From NCBI RefSeq assembly GCF_017744555.1, contig NZ_JAGIBD010000021.1, positions 1 through 64,000 of the forward strand: a stretch of 64,000 bases of DNA. The letters are read 5' to 3'. The notes under the pieces are model-generated. The model made no database searches, had not been told where the DNA came from, and worked only from the letters and a program-made list of their open reading frames with translations. A program made the translations under genes and the position numbers. Below, one piece after another: positions 8,503 through 16,944 of this stretch; position 1 is the stretch's first letter; every line of letters begins with the position of its first letter. The DNA comes from Cellulomonas sp. Lineage in GTDB: Bacteria; Actinomycetota; Actinomycetes; Actinomycetales; Cellulomonadaceae.

Positions 8503-9087
8503 TCAGCGACGCGGTGCCAGGGGCACGACGCCCTCCGGCAGCGGCGGCAGCCCGGCCGCGGTGCACAGGAGCGTCGCCCACGCGCGCAGGTGCGGGCCGA
8601 GGTCCTCGCCCGCGGCGGTCCACGACGCGCGGATCTCGAGCTCGGTCTGCTCGGAGCGGCGCTCGAGCGCGCCGAAGCTCTGCGACAGGACGCGCGTCAC
8701 CGTGCCGCCCGCGGCGTGCGGCGTGAGGTCGGCCGACTCGAGTGCGTCCGTGAACCAAGACCAGGCGACCTCGGCGAGCAGGGGGTCTGCGCCGACCTCC
8801 GGCTCGAGCGTGCAGCGCACGAGCGTCACGAGCCGGAACGAGCCCTCCCACGCCTCCTGGCCGTCGGGGTCGAACAGCACGACGAACCGGCCCGACGCGA
8901 GCTCGGCCGCCGCGACCGACCGGCGGGCGGTGCGGACCTCGGCGGTGAGCGCCGCGGTGAACGGGGCGATCCGGGCGGGACCGGGCACCTCGTCGAGGAT
9001 CACCTCGGGCCGGACGGCCACGCCGCGCAGCGAACGCAGGGCGCGGATGAACTCGGCGGGGACGTCGTCGGGTCCGGCGGGGGTCAC
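8503..9087 (-). CDS. DUF3000 domain-containing protein
   Basis: A 194-aa protein that matches the actinobacterial DUF3000 family in length and in its N-terminal block (PAEFIRALRSLRGVAVRPEV) and central block (FVVLFDPDGQEAWEGSFRLV). The C-terminal LPPLPEGVVPLAPRR is also typical. The function of the family is unknown. The GTG at 9087 gives the family length. Further upstream the frame runs backwards through the gnd gene and cannot be coding. It diverges from gnd and precedes the LuxR-type regulator after 135 bp. Confidence 0.85.
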   Translation of the reverse strand: MTPAGPDDVPAEFIRALRSLRGVAVRPEVILDEVPGPARIAPFTAALTAEVRTARRSVAAAELASGRFVVLFDPDGQEAWEGSFRLVTLVRCTLEPEVGADPLLAEVAWSWFTDALESADLTPHAAGGTVTRVLSQSFGALERRSEQTELEIRASWTAAGEDLGPHLRAWATLLCTAAGLPPLPEGVVPLAPRR

Positions 9088-9136
9088 GGGGTGGAGCGTA
9101 CGGCCGGGGTGCCCGTCTCGCGGTCCGGCACGCCGC

Positions 9137-9164
9137 TTCGACGGGTGTGGTGCGCGACTAGGCT
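9137..9164 (+). promoter_or_regulatory. Candidate gnd promoter
   Basis: TTCGAC (9137-9142), 16-bp spacer, TAGGCT (9159-9164), in the divergent gap between the DUF3000 gene and gnd. A transcription start near 9171 would leave a leader of about 88 nt before the gnd ATG. Confidence 0.4.
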
Positions 9165-9258
9165 GGCGCCCGCACCCACCACTCCGGTCGACGCCCCGTG
9201 GCATGCCGTACGCACGGCGCAGCACACGTCGACCGTCGACCGAAGGAGCACTCCCCGC

Positions 9259-10710
9259 ATGGCTGACAGCACCGCGACCGGAACAGCGCAGATCGGCGTC
9301 ACCGGACTGGCGGTGATGGGCCGCAACCTCGCCCGCAACTTCGCGCGGAACGGCTACACCGTCGCGGTGCACAACCGGTCCTACGCCAAGACGCAGTCCC
9401 TCGTCGACGACCACGGCGACGAGGGCACGTTCGTCCCGTCCGAGTCGGTCGAGGACTTCGTCGCGAGCCTCGCCCGCCCGCGCAAGGTCGTGGTCATGGT
9501 CAAGGCGGGCGGTCCCACGGACGCTGTCATCGACGAGCTCGTGCCGTTCCTCGAGGAGGGTGACATCGTCGTCGACGCGGGCAACGCGCACTTCTCCGAC
9601 ACGATCCGCCGGGAGGCCGCGCTGCGCGAGAAGGGGCTGCACTTCGTCGGCTCCGGCGTCTCGGGCGGCGAGGAGGGTGCACTCCTGGGCCCGTCGATCA
9701 TGCCGGGTGGCACGGCGGAGTCGTACGAGTCGCTCGGCCCGATCCTGGAGAAGATCTCCGCGAAGGTCGACGGCGTGCCGTGCTGCACGTACGTCGGGCC
9801 CGACGGTGCCGGCCACTTCGTCAAGATGGTGCACAACGGCATCGAGTACGCCGACATGCAGCTCATCGCCGAGGCGTACGACCTGCTCAAGCAGGGGCTC
9901 GGTGCCTCTGCCGCCGAGATCGGGCAGATCTTCGCCGAGTGGAACACGGGCGACCTCGAGTCGTTCCTCATCGAGATCACGGCCGACGTGCTGCAGCACG
10001 TGGACGCCGAGACCGGTGCGGCGTTCGTCGACATCGTGCTCGACCAGGCGGAGCAGAAGGGCACCGGCCGCTGGACCGTGCAGAACGGCCTCGACCTCGG
10101 CGTCCCGATCACCGGCATCGCGGAGGCCACGTTCGCCCGCGCGCTGTCCGGGTCGGTCCCGCAGCGCACCGCCGCCCGCGGCACGCTGCCTGCGCACACC
10201 ACGCCGTGGGAGATCACGGACCGCGACGCGTTCGTCGAGGACGTCCGCCTCGCGCTGTACGCCTCGAAGGTCGTCGCGTACTCGCAGGGCTTCGACCAGA
10301 TCGCCGCCGCGTCCGCGGAGTTCGGCTGGAACATCGACCGCGGTGCGATGGCGCGCATCTGGCGCGGGGGCTGCATCATCCGCGCGCGGTTCCTCAACCG
10401 GATCACCGAGGCGTACGAGCGCGACGCGAACCTGCCGCTGCTGCTCGCCGACGAGTACTTCACCGGCGCCGTCGGCAACGGCGTCGAGGCGTGGCGCCGG
10501 ATCGTCGCCGGCGCCGCGCTGCACGGCGTGCCGACGCCCGCGTTCGCATCCTCGCTGTCCTACTACGACGGCGTCCGCGCCGAGCGGCTGCCCGCCGCGC
10601 TGATCCAGGCGCAGCGCGACTTCTTCGGCGCGCACACGTACCGCCGCACGGACCGCGAGGGCACGTTCCACACACTGTGGTCCGCCGACCGCACCGAGCA
10701 GAACGCGTGA
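9259..10710 (+). CDS. gnd: 6-phosphogluconate dehydrogenase, NADP-dependent, decarboxylating
   Basis: The 483-aa long form of 6-phosphogluconate dehydrogenase, which oxidises and decarboxylates 6-phosphogluconate to ribulose 5-phosphate in the pentose phosphate pathway. The Rossmann motif GVTGLAVMGRNLARN is at residues about 14-28, the signature GSGVSGGEEGALLGPSIMPG near 132, and the catalytic Lys in HFVKMVHNGIEY near 188. The C-terminal dimer-swap tail ends YRRTDREGTFHTLW, as in the long-chain enzymes. GAAGGAG precedes the ATG at 9259 by a proper distance. Its TGA stop overlaps the GTG of the ATP-grasp gene, an unexpected coupling of central metabolism to a probable cell-wall ligase. Confidence 0.97.
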   Translation: MADSTATGTAQIGVTGLAVMGRNLARNFARNGYTVAVHNRSYAKTQSLVDDHGDEGTFVPSESVEDFVASLARPRKVVVMVKAGGPTDAVIDELVPFLEEGDIVVDAGNAHFSDTIRREAALREKGLHFVGSGVSGGEEGALLGPSIMPGGTAESYESLGPILEKISAKVDGVPCCTYVGPDGAGHFVKMVHNGIEYADMQLIAEAYDLLKQGLGASAAEIGQIFAEWNTGDLESFLIEITADVLQHVDAETGAAFVDIVLDQAEQKGTGRWTVQNGLDLGVPITGIAEATFARALSGSVPQRTAARGTLPAHTTPWEITDRDAFVEDVRLALYASKVVAYSQGFDQIAAASAEFGWNIDRGAMARIWRGGCIIRARFLNRITEAYERDANLPLLLADEYFTGAVGNGVEAWRRIVAGAALHGVPTPAFASSLSYYDGVRAERLPAALIQAQRDFFGAHTYRRTDREGTFHTLWSADRTEQNA

Positions 10711-11933
10711 GCGGCGAGCTCCAGCCCGTCATCCTCGGCGCCGACATCGGCGTCTACGCGCTGGCCCGGTCGTTCCACGAGCAGTACGGAGTGACGTCGG
10801 TCGTCGTCGCGGGTGCGGCACTCGGACCCGTCCAGCACTCGCGGATCGTCCGGCACGAGATCGTCGCCGACGGTCACGACCCCCAGCAGCTGGTCGACCG
10901 CCTGCTCGAGGTCGCACGCAGCATGCCCGACCGTCGCCTGCTGCTCATGGCCAACTCGGACTGGCTCGTCCGCGTGGTCGTGCAGCACCGCGAGGAGCTC
11001 GAGAAGTTCTACGCCGTGCCGTTCCTGTCCCAGGAGCTGCTCGACCAGATCTCGGACAAGGCGACGTTCGCGGAGATCTGCGAGCGGCTCGGCATCTCGG
11101 TGCCGCGCACGATCGTGCAGGACTTCGCGACCGGTGCGCCCGACGTCGCGGTGGACCTCGAGTTCCCCGTGATCGCGAAGGCGGCGAGCAGCGCCGACTA
11201 CCAGGACGTCGAGTTCGCGGGCAAGAAGAAGGTCTTCGAGATCGCGACGCCCGGCGAGCTCGCCTGGCTGTGGGGCGCGCTGCGCGGCGCCGGGTTCCAG
11301 GGGCGGTTCGTCGTCCAGGAGCTCGTGCCCGGTGACGACACGCAGATGCGGTCCATCACGGCGTACGTCGACAGCCACGGCGAGATCACGCTGCTCTGCT
11401 CGGCGCACGTGCTGCTCGAGGAGCACACACCGTCCGGGCTCGGCAACCCCGCCGCGATGATCACCGACCGGGACGACGCGATGCTGGAGCAGGCGCGCAC
11501 GTTCCTGTCGTCGACGGGCTACCGCGGGTTCGCCAACTTCGACGTCAAGGTGGACCCCCGCAGCGGGCAGTTCCGGTTCTTCGAGGTGAACCCCCGGATC
11601 GGCCGGAACAACTACTACGTCACCGCTGCCGGGGCCAACCCCACGCGGTTCGTCGTGGAGGACGTCGTCGAGGGCCGGTCGGTCCCGCCGGTCGTGGCCG
11701 ACCGCGAGGTCCTCTACGCGGTCGTGCCGCACCGGCTGCTGCTGCGGTACGTGCGCGACCCGCAGCTCGCTGCGCGCGTCCGGCGGCTCGTGAAGACCAA
11801 GGCCGTGGCGCACCCGCTGAGCTACCCCGGCGACCTGTCGCCGCGGCGCCGGCTGTACATCCTCATGGCCCTGGTCAACCAGGTGCGCAAGTTCCGCAAG
11901 TACTACCCGGAGGTCACCTCCACGGGCTTCTGA
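10707..11933 (+). CDS. ATP-grasp ligase, D-aspartate-ligase-like
   Basis: A 408-aa protein with an ATP-grasp fold. The N-terminus VILGADIGVYALARSFHEQYG resembles the pre-ATP-grasp domain of the D-aspartate ligases that build peptidoglycan cross-bridges. The central part has the nucleotide-binding segments FPVIAKAASSADYQ, FVVQELVPGDDTQMRS and the metal-binding RFFEVNPRIGRNNYYV (Glu and Asn). Such enzymes form a peptide bond via an acyl-phosphate, cytoplasmically, on UDP-MurNAc-pentapeptide. Cellulomonas walls carry Orn-D-Glu or Orn-D-Asp bridges, so a bridge-forming role is plausible. The GTG at 10707 overlaps the gnd stop. A lysine-rich basic C-terminus (residues 370-400) may contact membrane or polymer. 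The substrate is an inference. Confidence 0.75.
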   Translation: MSGELQPVILGADIGVYALARSFHEQYGVTSVVVAGAALGPVQHSRIVRHEIVADGHDPQQLVDRLLEVARSMPDRRLLLMANSDWLVRVVVQHREELEKFYAVPFLSQELLDQISDKATFAEICERLGISVPRTIVQDFATGAPDVAVDLEFPVIAKAASSADYQDVEFAGKKKVFEIATPGELAWLWGALRGAGFQGRFVVQELVPGDDTQMRSITAYVDSHGEITLLCSAHVLLEEHTPSGLGNPAAMITDRDDAMLEQARTFLSSTGYRGFANFDVKVDPRSGQFRFFEVNPRIGRNNYYVTAAGANPTRFVVEDVVEGRSVPPVVADREVLYAVVPHRLLLRYVRDPQLAARVRRLVKTKAVAHPLSYPGDLSPRRRLYILMALVNQVRKFRKYYPEVTSTGF

Positions 11934-11941
11934 GCGGCACG

Positions 11942-11986
11942 ACGCACGGACGGTCCGACCCTCACGGGGTCGGGCCGTCCGTGCGT
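11942..11986. terminator. Intrinsic terminator after gnd/ATP-grasp
   Basis: ACGCACGGACGGTCCGACCC and GGGTCGGGCCGTCCGTGCGT pair around a short loop (TCACG), an almost perfect 20-bp stem with one offset mismatch. It starts 9 bp after the stop and can serve both this operon and the convergent gene ending at 11998. Confidence 0.85.
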
Positions 11987-11997
11987 CTGCGGCTCCG

Positions 11998-12483
11998 TCA
12001 GCCGAGCTCGCTCGTCCCCGCGTACAGGTGCAGGACCGGGACCTGCAGGTCCTCGCGTGCGCGCGACGCCCAGTCGGTGTGGAGGGTGTCCTCGACGGCG
12101 TGCGGGTACGTGACGACGGCGACCTCGCGGACGTCGCCGGTCGCGACGGCCGTCCGCAGCGCGGGCAGCGGGTCGTCGGCGACGATCTCGCCGGTGGCCT
12201 CACGGCCGGCGGCCGCGAACGCCGCGAGGGTCCCCTCGAGCTGCTCCGCGGCCGTCGCCCGGGCCTGGTGCTCGCTGGGCTCCTTGCCGCGCACGCGGTC
12301 CCACGCGCTGCGGATCTCGCCCATGCTGAGGTCGTCGATGATCGTCGAGAGGAGCGGACGCTCGCTGTCCGCCGGCACCAGCACCCGGTAGGCGAGCACC
12401 TCGCCCTCGTGGAGCGACAGGAGGTGCTGCACGTCGACGGCGGCCAGGGTGTCCTCGACGAGGACCAGGATGGTGTCGGTCAC
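11998..12483 (-). CDS. Universal-stress-protein-like hypothetical protein
   Basis: A 161-aa cytoplasmic protein with alternating hydrophobic strands (TILVLVEDTLAAVD at the start, EVAVVTYPHA and LQVPVLHLYAG at the end), as in the alpha/beta Usp-like fold. No ATP-binding GxxGxxxx(S/T) signature is visible, so the similarity is only structural. The GTG start at 12483 overlaps the TGA of the upstream reductase gene (GTGA), so it is the second gene of a two-gene operon. The function is unknown. It is a conserved-looking actinobacterial gene rather than a chance frame because it shows high third-position GC and a coupled start. Confidence 0.65.
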   Translation of the reverse strand: MTDTILVLVEDTLAAVDVQHLLSLHEGEVLAYRVLVPADSERPLLSTIIDDLSMGEIRSAWDRVRGKEPSEHQARATAAEQLEGTLAAFAAAGREATGEIVADDPLPALRTAVATGDVREVAVVTYPHAVEDTLHTDWASRAREDLQVPVLHLYAGTSELG

Positions 12484-13298
12484 GCGCCGAGCCTAACGAC
12501 CTGCCACCGTCCGAGCAGCACACCGCCCGCGTGGAGCAGGTGCAGGGGTCGCAGCTCTCGGGCGGGGTCGAGCCACATCGGCAGGTCGACGACCCGGGGT
12601 GCGGGGCCGCCGACGAGCACCGGGCTGAAGGTCTGGCACAGCTCGTCGACGAGGTCGGCGCCGACCAGCTGACCGAGGAGGGTGGGCCCGCCCTCCGTGA
12701 GGACGTGCGCGAGCCCTCGAGCGCCCAGCGCGGCCAGCGCCACCCGCAGGTCCACGGTGCCCGGCGTGTCGGCCTCGGTGAGGATGAGCCGCTCGGGTCC
12801 GATCCTGTCCCCGAGCTCGTCGAGCCGCGGGCACGTGCCGGTCGTGAGCACGAGCGGCGGCCGCTCGCCGTCGAGGAGCGCGTCGGGGACGTCGCCCGAC
12901 GCGGACACGATCGCCAGCTCGATCTCGGGGGTCCGGCCGAGCGCGCGGCGGGCCTCGCGCAGCTCGTCGGGGACGTCGAGCGCGCGGTACTGCTCGGCGC
13001 GGGCGGTGCCGGCGCCGATGAGCACGACGTCGGCGAGTGCCCGCAGCACGCGGAAGACCCGGAAGTCGGCGGCGTCGTTGATCGAGCCGGAGCGGTGGTC
13101 GGCGCCCGTGGCGCCGCCGTCGACGGAGCTCACCATGTTGGCGCGCACGTGGACGCCGCGCGGCGGCTCGAGCGGAAGGCGGTCGGTGAAGGCTCCGAGA
13201 AGCTCGGCCTCGTCGGCGCGCGGCTCGATGCGCGTGCCGGCTCGGTCGACGGGGAGCAGGACGTCGAGGGCGGGGAAGTCGTCGGGCACGTCGTTCAC
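12480..13298 (-). CDS. Pyrimidine reductase family (RibD C-terminal-like) protein
   Basis: A 272-aa protein with the RibD C-terminal/dihydrofolate-reductase-like fold. The diagnostic pieces are VRANMVSSVDGGATG near residue 52, DVVLIGAGTARAEQYR near 90, and the C-terminal VLTEGGPTLLGQLV with DELCQTFSPVLVGG. In riboflavin synthesis this domain reduces the ribosylamino-pyrimidine with NADPH. Stand-alone copies in actinobacteria away from rib genes may have another substrate, and no rib gene is nearby here. The ATG at 13298 is the only good start. It is followed by and coupled to the Usp-like gene. Confidence 0.85.
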   Translation of the reverse strand: MNDVPDDFPALDVLLPVDRAGTRIEPRADEAELLGAFTDRLPLEPPRGVHVRANMVSSVDGGATGADHRSGSINDAADFRVFRVLRALADVVLIGAGTARAEQYRALDVPDELREARRALGRTPEIELAIVSASGDVPDALLDGERPPLVLTTGTCPRLDELGDRIGPERLILTEADTPGTVDLRVALAALGARGLAHVLTEGGPTLLGQLVGADLVDELCQTFSPVLVGGPAPRVVDLPMWLDPARELRPLHLLHAGGVLLGRWQVVRLGA

Positions 13299-13376
13299 CC
13301 TAGGCGTCCTCGTGCCGGGTTCGCCGGGGATGCCCGCCTGCGGAGGCAGCCGCCGCGCGCCCTGCGACGGGACGGG

Positions 13377-14597
13377 TCAGTCGGCGCGCGTGCCGGGCCC
13401 GAGGGTGTCGGCGAGCGCCGCGACGTCGCCCACGACGACCACGGCGGGGTTGCCGACGCCCCGCGCGGCTGCCAGCTCGGCGATGTCCGTGAGCGTCCCG
13501 ACGGTGGTGCGCTGCTCGGGCAGCGTGCCGCGCTCGACGACCGCGACAGGCGTCGACGGGTCGCGCCCGTGCTCGACGAGCGCGCGGGCGTGCCCGGCGA
13601 GCTGTGCGACGCCCATGAGCAGCACGAGGGTGCCGTCGAGCCGTGCGAGCGTGGCCCAGTCGGGCGCCGAGTCGTGCGCGGACAGGATCGTGAGCTGCCG
13701 GGACACCCCGCGGTGCGTGACGGGGATGCCGGCGGCACCCGGGACGGCGATCGCGCTGGTCACCCCGGGCACGACCTCGACGGGCACGCCGGCCTCGAGG
13801 CACGCGGCGACCTCCTCGCCGCCGCGGCCCAGCACGAACGGGTCGCCGCCCTTGAGCCGGACGACGCGCTTCCCGGCCTGCGCGCGCTCCACGAGGACCT
13901 CGTTGATCTGGGTCTGCGTGAGGGTGTGCGCGTGCGGGGACTTGCCGGCCTCGATGACCTCGACGTCCGCGTCGAGCTGCTCCAGCAGCGCGCGGGGGGC
14001 GAGCCGGTCGACGACCACGACGTCGGCCTCCGCGAGCGCACGGCGGCCGCGGGTCGTGATGAGCCCGGGGTCGCCGGGGCCACCGCCGACGAGCGTCACC
14101 GTGCCTGTGGCCACCGGTCGCTGCCGTCGCAGCGGGAGCTCGCCGGTGTCGAGCAGCAGCGCGAGCGCCGACCGCAGGCGTGCGGCACGACGGGGGTCGC
14201 CGCCGGCGCCGACGGCGACGGTGACGTCCCCGGCACGGGCGACCGCGGGCGTCCAGGCGGTCGACGCCGACGCGTCGTCGGCCCGCACGCACCACAGCCG
14301 GGCGGCCTCGGCGTCGGCCGCGACCGCGTCGTCGACCTGCCGGACCCCGGTCGCGGTGTGCACGAGCCAGGCGCCGTCGAGGTCGGTCGCGAGGTACTCG
14401 CGCGCGGACCACAGGACGGCGCCACGCCCGACGAGCTCGGTGAGGTCCTCGCAGAGCGCCGGCGCCACGACGTGCACGTCCGCCCCGTCGTCGACGAGTC
14501 GGGCCGTGCGGCGCGCCGCGACGGGGCCACCCCCGACCACGACGACCTTGCGGCCGTGCAGGTCGAGCAGCAGCGCGTGCCGCGGCGCGTCCGTCAT
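13377..14597 (-). CDS. cysG: Siroheme synthase (bifunctional dehydrogenase/ferrochelatase - uroporphyrinogen-III methyltransferase)
   Basis: A 406-aa two-domain enzyme supplying siroheme for the sulfite reductase of the same operon. Residues 1-160 form the precorrin-2 dehydrogenase part with the NAD motif VVVVGGGPVAARRTARL. Residues about 168-400 are the SAM-dependent uroporphyrinogen-III methyltransferase, with VTLVGGGPGDPGLITTRG, VVRLKGGDPFVLGRGGEE and GVTSAIAVPGAAGIPVTHRG. It is about 50 residues shorter than E. coli CysG, mostly in the central dimerisation part, so the ferrochelatase half may be reduced. Its ATG at 14597 overlaps the cysN stop (ATGA). It is the last gene of the leftward sulfate-assimilation operon. 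Confidence 0.93.
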   Translation of the reverse strand: MTDAPRHALLLDLHGRKVVVVGGGPVAARRTARLVDDGADVHVVAPALCEDLTELVGRGAVLWSAREYLATDLDGAWLVHTATGVRQVDDAVAADAEAARLWCVRADDASASTAWTPAVARAGDVTVAVGAGGDPRRAARLRSALALLLDTGELPLRRQRPVATGTVTLVGGGPGDPGLITTRGRRALAEADVVVVDRLAPRALLEQLDADVEVIEAGKSPHAHTLTQTQINEVLVERAQAGKRVVRLKGGDPFVLGRGGEEVAACLEAGVPVEVVPGVTSAIAVPGAAGIPVTHRGVSRQLTILSAHDSAPDWATLARLDGTLVLLMGVAQLAGHARALVEHGRDPSTPVAVVERGTLPEQRTTVGTLTDIAELAAARGVGNPAVVVVGDVAALADTLGPGTRAD

Positions 14598-16027
14598 ATG
14601 CCGGCCCCGGCGAGCCAGTCGTCGTCGTGCGCGCTCGGGGGAGCGGTGGGCGTCAGGCGGTCGAGCAGCGTCGGACCCACGAGGCCGGCGGCGAGCGTGG
14701 TGCCGTCCGCGGGGTCGACGAGCAGGAACCCGCCCGTGCGCCGGTGGTCGGCGTAGTCGTCGAGCAGCACGGGCTCGGCCAGACGCACCTTGACCCGGCC
14801 GATCGCGTTGAGCGTGAGCGCGCGCGGCGCGACGTCGGAGGACGTGTCGGTCGCGTCGACGGCGTGCAGCGTGTCGACCCCGTCCCACACCTCGACGGTC
14901 TGGGTGTCGACGTCGAGCCGCGCGTTGACCTCGCGCAGCAGCGCCCGCACGGTGCGGGTGCCGATGCGCACGAGCAGCCGGGCGCCGAGGACGCTGCGCC
15001 GCTCGGCGAGCCAGCACACCGTGCCCTCGAGGTCCTGGCCGGTCGTCACGACTGCCCCCGACGGCACGAGCACGTCGCCGCGGGCCACGTCGACGTCGTC
15101 GGCGAGGCGCAATGTGACGGACTGCGGCGCGTGGGCCTCGCCGAGCGGGCCGTCGAACGTGTCGATGGCCGTCACGGTGCTCGTCTTGCCGGACGGCAGG
15201 ACCGTGACCTCGTCACCGACCCGGACGACGCCCGACGCGATCCGCCCCGCATATCCGCGATAGTCGGGGTGCTCGGGTGTGCGGGGGCGGATGACGACCT
15301 GCACGGGGAAGCGGAACGCCTCGGTGCGCGCGTCGCGGTCCACCGGGACGGACTCCAGGTGCTCGAGCAGCGTCGGGCCGTCGTACCAGGGTGTGCGGGC
15401 GGACCGGTCGACGACGTTGTCACCGTCGAGCGCCGACAGCGGCACCGCCTGCACGTCCGCGAGCCCGATGGCCGACGCGTACTGCGCGAAGTCGTCGGCG
15501 ATCGACCGGAAGGTCGCCTCGTCGAAGTCCACGAGGTCCATCTTGTTCACCGCGAGCACGACGTGGGGGACGCCGAGCAGCGCGGTGATCGTGGCGTGTC
15601 GCCGGGTCTGCTCGAGCACGCCCTTGCGGGCGTCGACCAGCACGATCGCGAGCTCGGCGGTCGACGCGCCCGTCACCATGTTGCGCGTGTACTGCACGTG
15701 GCCGGGCGTGTCCGCGAGCACGAACGCGCGCCGGGCCGTCGAGAAGTAGCGGTACGCGACGTCGATCGTGATGCCCTGCTCGCGCTCGGACCGCAGCCCG
15801 TCGGTGAGCAGCGCGAGGTCGACCGCGCCGCCGCCGCGCGCCGCGGTCGCCGCCTCGACGGCCGCGAGCTGGTCGGCGAGCACCGACTTCGTGTCGTAGA
15901 GCAGGCGCCCGATGAGGGTGCTCTTGCCGTCGTCGACCGAGCCGGCCGTGGCCAGGCGCAGCAGGTCGCGCTGCGTGTGGTCGGTGGTCGCCTCGGCCTC
16001 AGCGGGCAGCGTGGTGTCCGTCGTCAT
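14594..16027 (-). CDS. cysN: Sulfate adenylyltransferase, GTPase subunit
   Basis: This 477-aa GTPase drives ATP sulfurylase: with CysD it activates sulfate to adenosine 5'-phosphosulfate. The G1 loop GSVDDGKST is near residue 30, followed by the G3 motif DTPGH, the G4 motif NKMD, and two beta-barrel domains to the C-terminus. There is no APS-kinase (CysC) fusion, which fits an APS-reducing rather than PAPS-reducing pathway. The ATG at 16027 shares one base with the cysD stop (TGATG) and the cysN stop overlaps cysG, so the operon is fully coupled. Translation elongation factors were ruled out by the CysN-type insert EQGITIDVAYRYF and the cysD neighbour. Confidence 0.96.
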   Translation of the reverse strand: MTTDTTLPAEAEATTDHTQRDLLRLATAGSVDDGKSTLIGRLLYDTKSVLADQLAAVEAATAARGGGAVDLALLTDGLRSEREQGITIDVAYRYFSTARRAFVLADTPGHVQYTRNMVTGASTAELAIVLVDARKGVLEQTRRHATITALLGVPHVVLAVNKMDLVDFDEATFRSIADDFAQYASAIGLADVQAVPLSALDGDNVVDRSARTPWYDGPTLLEHLESVPVDRDARTEAFRFPVQVVIRPRTPEHPDYRGYAGRIASGVVRVGDEVTVLPSGKTSTVTAIDTFDGPLGEAHAPQSVTLRLADDVDVARGDVLVPSGAVVTTGQDLEGTVCWLAERRSVLGARLLVRIGTRTVRALLREVNARLDVDTQTVEVWDGVDTLHAVDATDTSSDVAPRALTLNAIGRVKVRLAEPVLLDDYADHRRTGGFLLVDPADGTTLAAGLVGPTLLDRLTPTAPPSAHDDDWLAGAGI

Positions 16028-16944
16028 CAGAAGTAGCCCTCGCGCTTGCGGTCCTCCATGGCGGCCTCCGAGGCCCGGTCGTCTGCGCGCGTCGCGCCGC
16101 GCTCGGTGAGCCGGCTCGCGGCGACCTCGGCGATCACGTCGGCGACCGTCGTGGCCGTCGAGTCGACCGCTCCGGTGCAGCTCATGTCGCCGACCGTGCG
16201 GTAGCGCACCGTGCGGGTCTCGAGCGTCTCGCCTGCACGCGGACCACCCCACTCGCCGGGTGCCAGCCACATGCCGTCGCGGGCGAACACCTCGCGCTCG
16301 TGCGCGTAGTAGATCGACGGCAGGACGATCCCCTCGCGCTCGATGTACCGCCACACGTCGAGCTCGGTCCAGTTCGACAGCGGGAACACGCGCACGTGCT
16401 CGCCGGGCTTGTGGCGGCCGTTGTACAGGTCCCACAGCTCCGGACGCTGGCGACGGGGGTCCCACTGCCCGAACTCGTCGCGCAGCGAGAACATCCGCTC
16501 CTTGGCGCGTGCCTTCTCCTCGTCGCGCCGCCCGCCCCCGAACACGGCGTCGAACCTGTTCGCGGTGATGCCGTCGAGCAGCGGCACGGTCTGCAGCGGG
16601 TTGCGCGACCCGTCGGGACGCTCGACCACGCGGCCGTCGTCGATCGCGTCCTGCACGCTCGCGACGACGAGCCGCAGGCCGAGCTCGGCCACGGTGGCGT
16701 CGCGGTAGTCGATGACCTCGGGGAAGTTGTGCCCCGTGTCGACGTGCATGAGCGTGAACGGCACCGGCGCCGGCCAGAAGGCCTTGCGGGCGAGGTGCAG
16801 CATCACGATCGAGTCCTTGCCGCCGCTGAACAGCAGCACCGGGCGCTCGAACTCGCCGGCGACCTCGCGCATGACGTGGATCGCCTCGGACTCGAGGGCG
16901 TCCAGCTGTGTCAGGCCCGTACGGGTGGGGGTCACCGTCGTCAT
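16027..16944 (-). CDS. cysD: Sulfate adenylyltransferase, catalytic subunit
   Basis: A 305-aa catalytic subunit of ATP sulfurylase, of the PP-loop ATP pyrophosphatase family. The PP-loop LLFSGGKDSIVMLHLA lies near residue 40, followed by VDTGHNFPEVIDYRD and the FGGGRRDEEKARAKER segment. The C-terminus ends in DRASEAAMEDRKREGYF, the usual CysD tail. The ATG at 16944 overlaps the cysH stop (ATGA) and was preferred to the ATG five codons upstream, which lies inside cysH. It acts with CysN, whose gene follows with a 1-nt overlap. Confidence 0.96.
   Translation of the reverse strand: MTTVTPTRTGLTQLDALESEAIHVMREVAGEFERPVLLFSGGKDSIVMLHLARKAFWPAPVPFTLMHVDTGHNFPEVIDYRDATVAELGLRLVVASVQDAIDDGRVVERPDGSRNPLQTVPLLDGITANRFDAVFGGGRRDEEKARAKERMFSLRDEFGQWDPRRQRPELWDLYNGRHKPGEHVRVFPLSNWTELDVWRYIEREGIVLPSIYYAHEREVFARDGMWLAPGEWGGPRAGETLETRTVRYRTVGDMSCTGAVDSTATTVADVIAEVAASRLTERGATRADDRASEAAMEDRKREGYF

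Noticed and set aside
14594..16027. CysC (APS kinase) domain fused to CysN
   Set aside because: The protein ends after the second beta-barrel at 477 aa with no kinase motif; the operon uses an APS-type CysH instead.
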